A stretch of DNA of 64,000 nucleotides, taken from the NCBI RefSeq assembly GCF_003318255.1, contig NZ_QOCF01000018.1:62001-126000 (forward strand), written 5' to 3'. Positions 39,687-47,473 of the stretch are shown here, in pieces. Origin of the DNA: Ruegeria sp. A3M17 (GTDB lineage Bacteria > Pseudomonadota > Alphaproteobacteria > Rhodobacterales > Rhodobacteraceae). Numbering within the stretch: position 1 is the first letter of the stretch; each line of letters starts with the position of its first letter. The translations under genes were made by a program, and so were the position numbers. The notes under the pieces were generated by a model that worked only from the letters and a program-made list of their open reading frames with translations, was not told the origin of the DNA and did no database searches.

Positions 39687-40895
39687 TCAGGCTGGCAGCC
39701 TGTTTTCGATCCGCCCCATATGCAGCATCAGGCCGAAGCCTGCAGCGCTCATGGCCAGGATGCCAACCGCTAGCGGGGTGATGGACCCGTCGAACATCTG
39801 CCCGATGGGGGCCGCAATCGCGGCAGCAAACACGGTCGAGATCGCTCCGATCACCGAAGCCGCCATGCCCGCGATATGGCCCATCGGCTCCATCGCGATG
39901 GCGTTCAGGTTGCCCATGGTCATGCCTGCCATAAAGAAGACTGCCGTTTGCCAGCTTACGAAAAGTGCGAAGGACATGGTGGGCGATAGGTCTGCCGCAT
40001 TCAGGGCGATGACAGCTGTGGTAAAGAGGACTTGCGCGCCCAACGCCCATGTCACGATCCGGCGCATGCCCAAATTGATAACGAGTGCCGCGTTTAACAG
40101 GCTGGCTGAGCCTGCCATCAACGCCACGAACCCGAACCAGAACGGAAAACTGTCGGCACTGTCGTGGATGACATCGTAGACCGGTTGAACCATCGTCAGC
40201 ATGGTGAACAACATGCCCAGACACAGTGTCTGAACCAAAATCGACAGTCGGACAGTTGGGTGTGTGAACATCTGGCGCGCGGCGTCCAGTATAAGGGGCA
40301 GGCGCAGCGGGCGGCGGTTCTCGGCCGACAAGGGTTCTGGAAGGCGCAGGCCCATCCAGACGATGGTGATCAGTGAGAACAGGATGAATGAGGCAAAAAT
40401 ACCCCGCCATCCGGTCAGTGCGATCACGCCAGCACCAAGCATTGGCGCAATTGCTGGGACCAGGGTGAAGATCATCATTGCAATCGACACAATGCGCGCC
40501 ATCTCGCGGCCCGAATACAGATCGCGGATAATCGCCATGGCTACCACGCGCGGGGCAGCACATCCGATCCCCTGGAAGATACGGGCGACCAATAGCATTT
40601 CGAGTGATGAACTGGCCCAGGCAGCCGCCGCTGCGATGATATACAGTGCCGATCCGACGTAGATCACTGGCTTGCGGCCAAAGGCGTCGGACAGCGGACC
40701 GGTGAAAAACGTGCCAATCCCCATGCCCAACACAAACGAGGTCAGGATCAGCTGGGCTTTGTTGATGTCGTCGGGGCTAAGCTGCGCGCCGATATTTGGC
40801 AGCGCAGGCAACATGGAATCGATCGAAAACGCGATCGTCGCAAACATCATTGCGACAAGTGCTACGAACTCACCCCGTGACATGCGATTGGCCAT
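39687..40895 (-). CDS. MFS multidrug efflux transporter (Bcr/CflA-like)
   Basis: A 402-residue transporter with twelve predicted helices. ATG at 40895 has AGGAGGG 4 bases upstream, which fixes this start over the one ten codons earlier. The Bcr/CflA marks are SIDSMLPALPNI in helix 1, motif A GPLSDAFGRKPVIYVG, and the RIFQGIGCAAPRVVAMAIIRD stretch. It probably exports small toxic molecules with proton antiport. An inverted repeat lies upstream at 40936-40978. Confidence 0.9.
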   Translation of the reverse strand: MANRMSRGEFVALVAMMFATIAFSIDSMLPALPNIGAQLSPDDINKAQLILTSFVLGMGIGTFFTGPLSDAFGRKPVIYVGSALYIIAAAAAWASSSLEMLLVARIFQGIGCAAPRVVAMAIIRDLYSGREMARIVSIAMMIFTLVPAIAPMLGAGVIALTGWRGIFASFILFSLITIVWMGLRLPEPLSAENRRPLRLPLILDAARQMFTHPTVRLSILVQTLCLGMLFTMLTMVQPVYDVIHDSADSFPFWFGFVALMAGSASLLNAALVINLGMRRIVTWALGAQVLFTTAVIALNAADLSPTMSFALFVSWQTAVFFMAGMTMGNLNAIAMEPMGHIAGMAASVIGAISTVFAAAIAAPIGQMFDGSITPLAVGILAMSAAGFGLMLHMGRIENRLPA

Positions 40896-40935
40896 AACGC
40901 CCTCCTGATCTGTTCGCGCTATCACGGCAAATCAG

Positions 40936-40978
40936 TTGACGCTAGGTGTCAAATTGCACAGGGGTCTGTGCTAATTTG
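40936..40978. repeat. Two nested inverted repeats between frnE-like and MFS genes
   Basis: TTGAC-7 bases-GTCAA at 40936-40952 overlaps a longer hairpin at 40950-40978: CAAATTGCACAG, loop GGGT, then CTGTGCTAATTTG (one bulged base). The hairpin includes the last codons of the frnE-like gene. With no T-run following on the minus strand it may be an operator or a weak terminator; it lies 41-83 bases ahead of the MFS start. Confidence 0.4.
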
Positions 40979-41630
40979 CAGGGGAAGCCTCAAGTTGAGA
41001 CATGATATCAGCAATCACTTTTTCCCACATTTCAGGGGGTTGCGCCCCGGGGACGGCATGTTGATTGGCAACGATGAACGTCGGGACAGAGCTGACGCCC
41101 ATTTGCCTGGAATGGCTGTCACGGTTGCTGATATCCTCGCGGTCGGCATCGGATTTCAGCAGTTTTAGAACGACTGCTGCGTCCATTCCCGCATTGTCGG
41201 CAATATCGGCCAGAACCTCATGATCACCGATGTCACGGGCCTGCACGAAATAGGCATCGAACAAGGCATCGACTACGGCATTCTGTTTGCCTTCAATCCC
41301 GGCCCAATGGATCAGGCGGTGGGCGTCCAGTGTGTTGGGCGTGCGCTCCATACCTTCAAAGTCGATCTTAAGACCTGCATTCTCGGCGTGGTCGACGACC
41401 GGAGCATAGGCCCGCACCGCGCCTTCCTTGCCCCCGAACTTGCGTTCGAGATACTCGCGGCGGTCCATTCCGGCATCCGGCATGTCGGGGTTCAATTGGA
41501 ACGGATGCCATTCGATCACAAACGGATGGTCCGGGATCGCCGCCAGCGCCTTGTCCAGATGGGTTTTGCCGATATAGCACCACGGGCAGATCGGGTCGGA
41601 CATGATATCAAGCTTGACGGTCTCGGTCAT
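40971..41630 (-). CDS. DsbA-family thioredoxin-fold oxidoreductase (FrnE-like)
   Basis: A 219-residue protein with the redox motif C15-P-W-C18 in DIMSDPICPWCYIGK and a cis-Pro loop GVSSVPTFIV. There is no signal peptide, so it acts in the cytoplasm. FrnE-like and 2-hydroxychromene-2-carboxylate isomerase-like proteins share this fold, and an aromatic-compound role is possible given the neighbouring CoA ligase. It overlaps the ligase gene by 4 bases. Confidence 0.9.
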   Translation of the reverse strand: MTETVKLDIMSDPICPWCYIGKTHLDKALAAIPDHPFVIEWHPFQLNPDMPDAGMDRREYLERKFGGKEGAVRAYAPVVDHAENAGLKIDFEGMERTPNTLDAHRLIHWAGIEGKQNAVVDALFDAYFVQARDIGDHEVLADIADNAGMDAAVVLKLLKSDADREDISNRDSHSRQMGVSSVPTFIVANQHAVPGAQPPEMWEKVIADIMSQLEASPAN

Positions 41631-43144
41631 GGGTTGGTCGCCTTGAAATAGGCCGGCAGCGCCCGGCGCAGAAGTTTCCCGTTCCCGCCGGTGGGCAGTT
41701 CAGGCAGATGGATAAAGGCGCGCGGTTGCTTATAGCGCGCCAGATTTGCCTCGACATAGGTGCGCAGGGCGTTGTCGTCCAGCTTTTCCGGTCCTGTATA
41801 GAAGGCTGCTATCACAAATGTGTCCTGTTTGACTTCGACTGCCGCAGCCCCGACCTGCGCGATGCCGGGATATCGGGACAGCGCGGCCTCGACCTCAACC
41901 GGTGACACCCTATAGCCGCCTGCATTCATCATATCGTCATCGCGGCCCAGATAGGTGATCTGGCCATCCACGGCCATGGCCCCTTGATCGCCGGTCAGGA
42001 ACCAGTCGTCCTGCATCCGGGCTTCGGCCTCGTCCGGGGCGTTGAGATAGGTCAGCATCAGGCCGGGGTCGGTCTTATGTATAGCGATGGTGCCTTCCTG
42101 ACCCTGAGGTACGGGACCGTCAGATCCCAGGATGGCCACACGGCGGCCAGGCTGCGGCTGGCCCAATGCATCGGACCGCGCTGGATGCGCCGGGCTGGAC
42201 GAAATGAAAGTCGAACACTCGGACATGCCATAGGCCTCGTAGAGTTCAGTGCCGGTCGTTTGCGTCCACTGTCCATGCAGATGCCGCGACAGTTTTTCTC
42301 CGGCGCATAATCCATGCCGCAATTCCGGCAGGTCGAGGTCGCCTGTTGAACTCACCAACTTACGGAACACGCCCGGTGCTGCAGCAAAGATGGTGGCCTG
42401 ATGACGGCGTAGCAGGGAGGGTAGTGCGTCCAGATCGGTGCCCGGCGCGGGAATAAGAGCCGTTGCGCCGATGGTCCAGGGATCCATCAGACCGGTCCCA
42501 AGAGTATAGGTCCAGTTGAAGGCGCCAGCGTGACACAGGCGATCGGCTTCACGCAGCCCGTACCAGCCATCCACCATCATCTGACGCGCCCAGATGGCAC
42601 GATGGGCATGGGCCACAGCCCTCGGTTTTCCCGACGTGCCCGAAGTATAGACGACATAGGCCATCCGTTCCGGGTCACCCATTTGATATTCAGCAGCAGG
42701 CAGATCACGCATTCCGGCCAAATCGGACAGGTCAATCTGAACCGGGTGCGCGGCGCACGCAACCTGTGGGTCACGCAGAATGGCGTCAGGCTTGAGGTCC
42801 TTGATCATGCGCTCTGTTTCTGGCTCGGTCAGCTGCGACGATGTTGGGACCGGGATGATGCCGACAGCAATCGCTCCGAGATAGGCAATCGGGAAATCGA
42901 CCGTGTTCCCAAGCCGCATCAACGCGATATCGCCGGGCTTCAAACCGGCATTCAACATCCCTGTGCCAGTGCCCAGAATGGCCAGCCGCAACTCGCCATA
43001 CGTCCAATTCCGGGCATCCGCAGGACCCACCACAGACAGGGCGGTCTTGCCCGCAAGCCTGTCTGCACGGCGCAGTACATGCGCTGCCAGATTGAACGGA
43101 GACGGGCAGGCCGGCGGCGGCCCCTGATCAAAAACAGAAAGCAT
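41627..43144 (-). CDS. Acyl-CoA synthetase (AMP-forming)
   Basis: A 505-residue ANL-superfamily ligase. The AMP-binding P-loop is VVYTSGTSGKPRAVAH, with YEAYGMSECSTF, the WFLTGDQGAM region and the C-terminal hinge (GRDDDMMNAGGYRVSP). A catalytic lysine occurs in GGNGKLLRR near the end. The region around the P-loop suggests the benzoate-CoA ligase-like subgroup. It is divergent from an XRE-cupin regulator over a 65-base gap. Confidence 0.92.
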   Translation of the reverse strand: MLSVFDQGPPPACPSPFNLAAHVLRRADRLAGKTALSVVGPADARNWTYGELRLAILGTGTGMLNAGLKPGDIALMRLGNTVDFPIAYLGAIAVGIIPVPTSSQLTEPETERMIKDLKPDAILRDPQVACAAHPVQIDLSDLAGMRDLPAAEYQMGDPERMAYVVYTSGTSGKPRAVAHAHRAIWARQMMVDGWYGLREADRLCHAGAFNWTYTLGTGLMDPWTIGATALIPAPGTDLDALPSLLRRHQATIFAAAPGVFRKLVSSTGDLDLPELRHGLCAGEKLSRHLHGQWTQTTGTELYEAYGMSECSTFISSSPAHPARSDALGQPQPGRRVAILGSDGPVPQGQEGTIAIHKTDPGLMLTYLNAPDEAEARMQDDWFLTGDQGAMAVDGQITYLGRDDDMMNAGGYRVSPVEVEAALSRYPGIAQVGAAAVEVKQDTFVIAAFYTGPEKLDDNALRTYVEANLARYKQPRAFIHLPELPTGGNGKLLRRALPAYFKATNP

Positions 43145-43173
43145 GGCAACTGGCTAGCGCGACCACTGCTGCG

Positions 43174-43202
43174 TTGCAAGCGCGACGGGCTGCGCCTATA
43201 GA
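43174..43202 (+). promoter_or_regulatory. Sigma-70 promoter of the XRE-cupin gene, implying a leaderless mRNA
   Basis: -35 TTGCAA (43174-43179), exact 17-base spacer, -10 TATAGA (43197-43202). Transcription would start 7-8 bases later at 43209-43210, at the ATG itself. No ribosome binding site precedes the ATG. TTGCAA is its own reverse complement and lies midway between the two divergent start codons; on the other strand a 17-base spacer leads to TAGCCA, a poor -10, also ending 6 bases before the ligase ATG. Confidence 0.6.
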
Positions 43203-43209
43203 ATGACGC

Positions 43210-43833
43210 ATGAGCACCCAAGACCAGACATCTCTGATCCGCATTGCCCGGGACTCGGGCGAACATACGGAAGTTGAACCACTGGACCTCGGCGCGCGTG
43301 TGCGCGAGCTTCGGAAAGCGCGGAAATGGACGCTTGAACAGGCGGCCACGCAGGCCGGTTTGGCGCGTTCAACGCTTAGCAAGATCGAAAATGGTCAGAT
43401 GTCGCCCACCTATGACGCGCTGAAAAAGCTTGCGACCGGTCTTGAGATCTCGGTGCCGCAGCTGTTTACGGCGCCACAGCGGGACCAGGTGATCGGCCGG
43501 ATGGCCGTGACGCGCATGGGCGAAGGGTCAGCCCATCCCACAACCACCTACGAACATGAACTTCTGGCCGAAACGCTGACAAAAAAGCAGATGTTGCCCT
43601 ATCGGGCCCGTGTCCGCGCGCGGTCAATGGATGAGTTCGACGGCTGGGTCCGCCACGACGGCGAAGAGTTCTTGTATGTCCTGACGGGTGTTGTGCGCCT
43701 TTACACCGAGTTTTATGAACCAGTCGAAATGCGCCGCGGCGACAGCGCCTATTACGACGGGAGCATGGGTCACAATGTAATCTCGGTCAGCGACGAAGAT
43801 GCAATGATCCTGTGGGTGACATCACTTACTTAA
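43210..43833 (+). CDS. XRE-family regulator with cupin sensor domain
   Basis: A 207-residue regulator. The helix-turn-helix spans about residues 29-82 (RVRELRKARKWTLEQAATQA and STLSKIENGQMSP). The C-terminal cupin (about 125-200: HDGEEFLYVLTGVVRLY, GDSAYYDGSMGHNV) would bind a small ligand or metal. Regulators of this class often control the divergent operon, here the acyl-CoA synthetase and FrnE-like genes, which is my inference. Its 3' end overlaps the next convergent gene by 12 bases. Confidence 0.93.
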   Translation: MSTQDQTSLIRIARDSGEHTEVEPLDLGARVRELRKARKWTLEQAATQAGLARSTLSKIENGQMSPTYDALKKLATGLEISVPQLFTAPQRDQVIGRMAVTRMGEGSAHPTTTYEHELLAETLTKKQMLPYRARVRARSMDEFDGWVRHDGEEFLYVLTGVVRLYTEFYEPVEMRRGDSAYYDGSMGHNVISVSDEDAMILWVTSLT

Positions 43834-44058
43834 CGACCGGCTGAATTCCCGGTTCAAACCTTCCGTGAACAAAAAGTCCTCAAGCTCTTCGTGGGCTTCG
43901 TTCATGGTCAGTTGATGGCGTTCAGCCAGATACGCTTCGAAACATTTGCGGTCTTGGCTTAACCGCACCATGTCCTGATCCCGCAGGTTTGGAAAGCGCC
44001 GTTTGGCGCGGGTATACATTGCACTCCAGTCTTGCGTCAGATCGGTCCATTTCAACAT
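43822..44058 (-). CDS. Small acidic helical protein of unknown function
   Basis: A 78-residue protein starting MLKWTDLTQDW, with GGAAAG 8 bases before the ATG; a second ATG 7 codons upstream is possible. It is rich in charged residues (ERHQLTMNEAHEELEDFLF) and has no signal or membrane segment. The tryptophan pattern at the N-terminus is faintly like CsbD-type stress proteins. It is unassigned. Confidence 0.55.
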   Translation of the reverse strand: MLKWTDLTQDWSAMYTRAKRRFPNLRDQDMVRLSQDRKCFEAYLAERHQLTMNEAHEELEDFLFTEGLNREFSRSLSK

Positions 44059-44527
44059 TAGACAGCTTTCCGTTTTCATGGTTTCAAACCGCTCGTCCCA
44101 AGAACCAGCGTACGAAGGTGGTGGGGGCGTTCGGGCATGACAAAATGTCGCACCCGGGGTCGGGAGGCGGTTTGATTTTTGACGGGGTCGAAAGTGCCCG
44201 TTGCAGCCTATCCGCAACGGGCAGACGGACCTGATTTTCGAGTGAGTGGAGGCCGGTCCGTAAATTCGATGTGCTGCGCACCGGACGAAGAGTTACGTTT
44301 TGAATTTCAAAGCAATAATCAATTCGTGCAGCGTACTGCAGTATATGTACAAGCTATATCGCTAAACCCCGTTCAGTAAAGCTTTTTGTGTGAGTTTTTT
44401 AGGGGAACACTTGACGTTGGGGCAATTGCAACATGTTGACGTGGCAAAAATTTGACCCGCAATATGCGGTGCCAATAGGCTGTGCGCCGATTTCCGCCCA
44501 CGTCCCTTAGGTGCCGCGCGTAACCCG
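44059..44527. other. Intergenic region with no gene found
   Basis: No coding frame here looks real. The stretch from about 44280 to 44460 is AT-richer, and TTGACGT occurs twice, at 44411 and 44436. A small hairpin CCGCA-TAT-TGCGG near 44457-44469 (minus strand) is followed by a T-rich run and may be a weak terminator for the peptide-binding protein gene. Confidence 0.4.
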
Positions 44528-46342
44528 TTACTGTTCGTACCACCAAACCTGCGGCATGTACTCCGGCCCATCGCCATAGATAGGCAAGTTTTCCGGCTGT
44601 TTGAGCTCCTTGGCGTGGGCGATCCGGCCCACATCAAAATTCCAGATTGGAATGACATAGCGCCCGGCGGTCAACACACGATCAAGCGCGCGCGTTGCAG
44701 CAACGAAATCCTCATGACTTTCCGAGGCCAGCATGGCGTCAATCATTCCGTCCACTGCGGGTGAAGCTACCCCCATCAAGTTGCGCGTGCCCGGAGTATT
44801 CGCGTTTTCGCTGCCCCAGTACAGGCGCTGCTCGTTGCCGGGTGACAGGGACAATGCACGACGGAAATAGGTCATGTCGAAATCCAACTCGGATGTACGG
44901 CTGGTGAACTGGGCGCTGTCGACCTGTTCCGTGCTCACCGCGATGCCAAGACGTTCCAGTGCGCGCGAGTAGATCTCGATAGCTGTTTCGCTTTCGGTGT
45001 CGCCCTGTTGCAGCAACACGGTCAGGGTAAAAGCATCACCGTTTTCGTTACGCAGCACGCCGTCCTGGATGGTCCAGCCAGCCTCAGCCAACAGTTTGGT
45101 TGCAGCGCGGATGTTTGAGCGGTTGCGGGCCGATCCGTCACTTTCTGGCAATGTATAGCCTTCAAGCGTTCCGGGGGGCAGGTCGTCCTTGAACGCCAAT
45201 AACAGCTCTTCCACACGACCACTTGCCGGGCCGGGTTGCATCGCAAGGTCCGAGCCCGAGTAATAGGATGAGATGCGCGGCTGAGCATTGCCGGTAATCG
45301 TGTCGTTGATGAACTCGAAATTGAATGCCAGCGTCAACGCCTCGCGGACACGCCAGTCGGCAAACGGCGCTTTGCGGGTGTTCATGACAAACCCGGTCAT
45401 GCCCGAGGGCTTGCCGTGCGGGATCTCGGTCTTGATCACATCCCCACGCTGGACGGCCGGGAAATTGTATTGGTTGGCCCATTTGTCGGCATTGAATTCA
45501 CGCACCGCAGTCAGTTCACCGGCTTTGAAAGCCTCGAACAGAACAGTGCCGTCGCCGTAGAACTCGATCCGCATTTCGTCCAAATTCATGGTGCCTTTAC
45601 GGAAGGGAATATCAGTGCCCCAATAATCCGGGTTCCGCTTGAGGTTCACGTATCTACCGGCCTCATAGCTGTCGACGACGTAGGGCCCGGTTCCGGCCGG
45701 AATGTCATGCAACCCGGCATTGGCAAAATCTTTACCTTCCCACTGGGCTTTCTGCAGGATCGGGCGCAGGCCTGCGATCAGGGCAAGCTCGCGGTCGGGT
45801 TCGTTGAAGGTGATGCGCACCGTGCGGGGACCGGTCTGTTCGATACTGTCGATCTTGCCCCACAATCCGCGATATCGCAGGTGGCCTTCGGTGCCCAAAG
45901 TCTCATACGACCAGATGACATCATCCACTGTGACTGGTGTACCATCCGAGAATTCGGCGTTCTCGCGCAGGGTAAATTCGACCCAAGACCGGTCCGGCGC
46001 GGTCTCAACTGATTCGGCTAACAGCCCGTAAAGAGTGAAAGGTTCGTCCCAGGATCGACCCATCAGGCCCTCATGGGTCCAAAATCGCAATTGCCAGGGT
46101 GAGCTGCCTTTTTGCACGAACGGGTTCAAACTGTTATAGCCGCCCGTATTTCCGAACACGACTTTCCCGCCTTTTGGCGCGTCCGGATTTGCGTAGGGCA
46201 GGGACACAAAATCCGGTGGTAAGGCGGGGTCACCATACATAGCTATGCCATGGGTCGATTCTGCATAAGCAATTGACGTGCTCAAAAGTGCAGTGATTCC
46301 CGCGATCAATGGACGAACGGGGCGTAGAAAATCGGGGCTCAT
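44528..46342 (-). CDS. Extracellular peptide-binding protein (SBP family 5, YejA-like)
   Basis: A 604-residue ABC-importer substrate-binding protein. A signal peptide ends around SIAYAES. Family marks include GGKVVFGNTGGYNSLNPFV, NAEFSDGTPVTVDDVIWSYE and the C-terminal WYEQ. The long insert-containing build resembles YejA-type proteins for peptides such as microcin C. No permease or ATPase genes are adjacent, so it is an orphan whose transporter must be encoded elsewhere. Confidence 0.92.
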   Translation of the reverse strand: MSPDFLRPVRPLIAGITALLSTSIAYAESTHGIAMYGDPALPPDFVSLPYANPDAPKGGKVVFGNTGGYNSLNPFVQKGSSPWQLRFWTHEGLMGRSWDEPFTLYGLLAESVETAPDRSWVEFTLRENAEFSDGTPVTVDDVIWSYETLGTEGHLRYRGLWGKIDSIEQTGPRTVRITFNEPDRELALIAGLRPILQKAQWEGKDFANAGLHDIPAGTGPYVVDSYEAGRYVNLKRNPDYWGTDIPFRKGTMNLDEMRIEFYGDGTVLFEAFKAGELTAVREFNADKWANQYNFPAVQRGDVIKTEIPHGKPSGMTGFVMNTRKAPFADWRVREALTLAFNFEFINDTITGNAQPRISSYYSGSDLAMQPGPASGRVEELLLAFKDDLPPGTLEGYTLPESDGSARNRSNIRAATKLLAEAGWTIQDGVLRNENGDAFTLTVLLQQGDTESETAIEIYSRALERLGIAVSTEQVDSAQFTSRTSELDFDMTYFRRALSLSPGNEQRLYWGSENANTPGTRNLMGVASPAVDGMIDAMLASESHEDFVAATRALDRVLTAGRYVIPIWNFDVGRIAHAKELKQPENLPIYGDGPEYMPQVWWYEQ

Positions 46343-46421
46343 TTTGGAAACAATCCTGCTCTGGCCTTGTTTTGTTGGGATTCATCGTAGCTATGATTTT
46401 TCTTGTTTTCAAACTTTTAGC

Positions 46422-46450
46422 TTGGACGAACACAAGAAATTGCTTATAAA
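46422..46450 (+). promoter_or_regulatory. Near-consensus sigma-70 promoter of a candidate small RNA
   Basis: -35 TTGGAC (46422-46427), exact 17-base spacer, -10 TATAAA (46445-46450). The predicted start is A46457. It faces away from the peptide-binding protein gene and is followed 56 bases later by a strong terminator, not by a start codon. Confidence 0.7.
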
Positions 46451-46456
46451 GGACGC

Positions 46457-46532
46457 ACTGCTCGATAGGTTTCTTGCCTGTATGAAACCTGCCTCAATAA
46501 CTTAACGCCCGCTTCGTGCGGGCGTTTTTTTT
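46457..46532 (+). ncRNA. Candidate small RNA, about 76 nt
   Basis: Between the promoter above and the T-run at 46525-46532 lie two hairpins. The first is AGGTTTC (46467-46473), a 10-base loop, then GAAACCT (46484-46490). The second is the terminator. No start codon with a ribosome site or plausible frame of usable length lies within. The size, single-hairpin body and U8 tail are typical of Hfq-bound regulatory RNAs. I do not recognise it as a known family. Confidence 0.65.
46506..46532 (+). terminator. Strong Rho-independent terminator
   Basis: CGCCCGC (46506-46512), loop TTCGT, GCGGGCG (46518-46524), then eight T. Flanking AA/TT extends the stem. No annotated + strand gene precedes it, which supports the small RNA call. 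Confidence 0.92.
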
Positions 46533-46635
46533 GTTCGGATCCGACGTAGGATGCGTCGCCCGAATGTTTCCCCGTTTTCTTTGCAGCTGCAGCATGGCAC
46601 TGTGTCGCCAAAGTTGATTTTGTGGGAGTTCGGCC

Positions 46636-47409
46636 ATGAGCCTTTCGGGAAAAACAGCCATTATCACCGGATCGAATTCAGGGATCGGATTGGGCGTCGC
46701 GCGCGAGTTGGCGAAGGCTGGGGCTAACGTGGTGCTGAATTCATTTACCGACCGCGACGAAGATCATGCGCTGGCCGCCGAGATTTCGAAAGAGACCGGT
46801 ACTAGCGCACGCTATATCAAGGCGGACATGTCCAAAGGTGAAGAATGCCGCGCGCTGATCGAAAAGGCGGGGGCTTGTGATATTCTGGTGAACAACGCGG
46901 GCATTCAGCATGTCGCGCCGGTTGATCAGTTTCCGGTCGAAAAGTGGGATGCGATCATCGCGATCAACATGAACTCGACTTTTCATACGATGGCCGCCGC
47001 GCTGCCAATGATGCGCAAGGCCGGGTGGGGACGTATTGTGAATATCGCCTCGGCACACGGGTTAACGGCGTCTCCGTTCAAGGCGGCCTATGTCGCGGCA
47101 AAGCACGGAGTGGTTGGTATGACCAAAACCGTGGCGCTGGAAACCGCGCAGGAGCCGATCACATGCAACGCGATCTGCCCGGGATACGTCCTGACCCCAT
47201 TGGTCGAAGCGCAGATCCCGGGCACCATGAAGGAATACAACATGAGCCGTGAGGACGTGATCAAGAACGTGATGCTTGAACGGCAACCTTCGAAAGAATT
47301 CGCCACGGTCGAGCAATTGGGCGGCACCGCGATCTTCCTGTGCTCGGATGCAGCTGCGCAGATCACCGGGACCACGATCTCGGTCGATGGCGGTTGGACA
47401 GCGTTGTGA
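46636..47409 (+). CDS. bdhA: D-3-hydroxybutyrate dehydrogenase
   Basis: A 257-residue short-chain dehydrogenase. NAD-binding ITGSNSGIGLGVA, NNAGIQ, and the catalytic Ser-Tyr-Lys (IASAHG and YVAAKHG) are all present. VIKNVMLERQPSKEF is typical of bacterial BdhA, which oxidises 3-hydroxybutyrate to acetoacetate in polyhydroxybutyrate (PHB) breakdown. GGGAG precedes the ATG. It is followed by a patatin gene 64 bases downstream. Confidence 0.95.
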   Translation: MSLSGKTAIITGSNSGIGLGVARELAKAGANVVLNSFTDRDEDHALAAEISKETGTSARYIKADMSKGEECRALIEKAGACDILVNNAGIQHVAPVDQFPVEKWDAIIAINMNSTFHTMAAALPMMRKAGWGRIVNIASAHGLTASPFKAAYVAAKHGVVGMTKTVALETAQEPITCNAICPGYVLTPLVEAQIPGTMKEYNMSREDVIKNVMLERQPSKEFATVEQLGGTAIFLCSDAAAQITGTTISVDGGWTAL

Positions 47410-47414
47410 GGTTT

Positions 47415-47465
47415 CACGGGGGCGCTGCCCCCGCACCCCCGGAGTATTTCGGAAAAGATGAAGGG
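47415..47465 (+). repeat. Hairpin-bearing extragenic element between bdhA and the patatin gene
   Basis: CGGGGGC-GCT-GCCCCCG (47417-47433) is followed by CACCCCCGGAGTATTTCGG and then AAAAGATGAAG. From memory, GGGGGC...GCCCCC joined to a CCCGG-GTATTT-AAGATGAAG tail recurs in intergenic regions of Rhodobacterales. I saw only one copy in this window. Confidence 0.5.
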
Positions 47466-47473
47466 GCAGGACG

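Noticed and set aside
46278..46505. Plus-strand 75-codon frame ending at the terminator
   Set aside because: It starts inside the peptide-binding protein gene, has no ribosome site, and its end lies within the small RNA; the promoter lies inside this frame, not before it.
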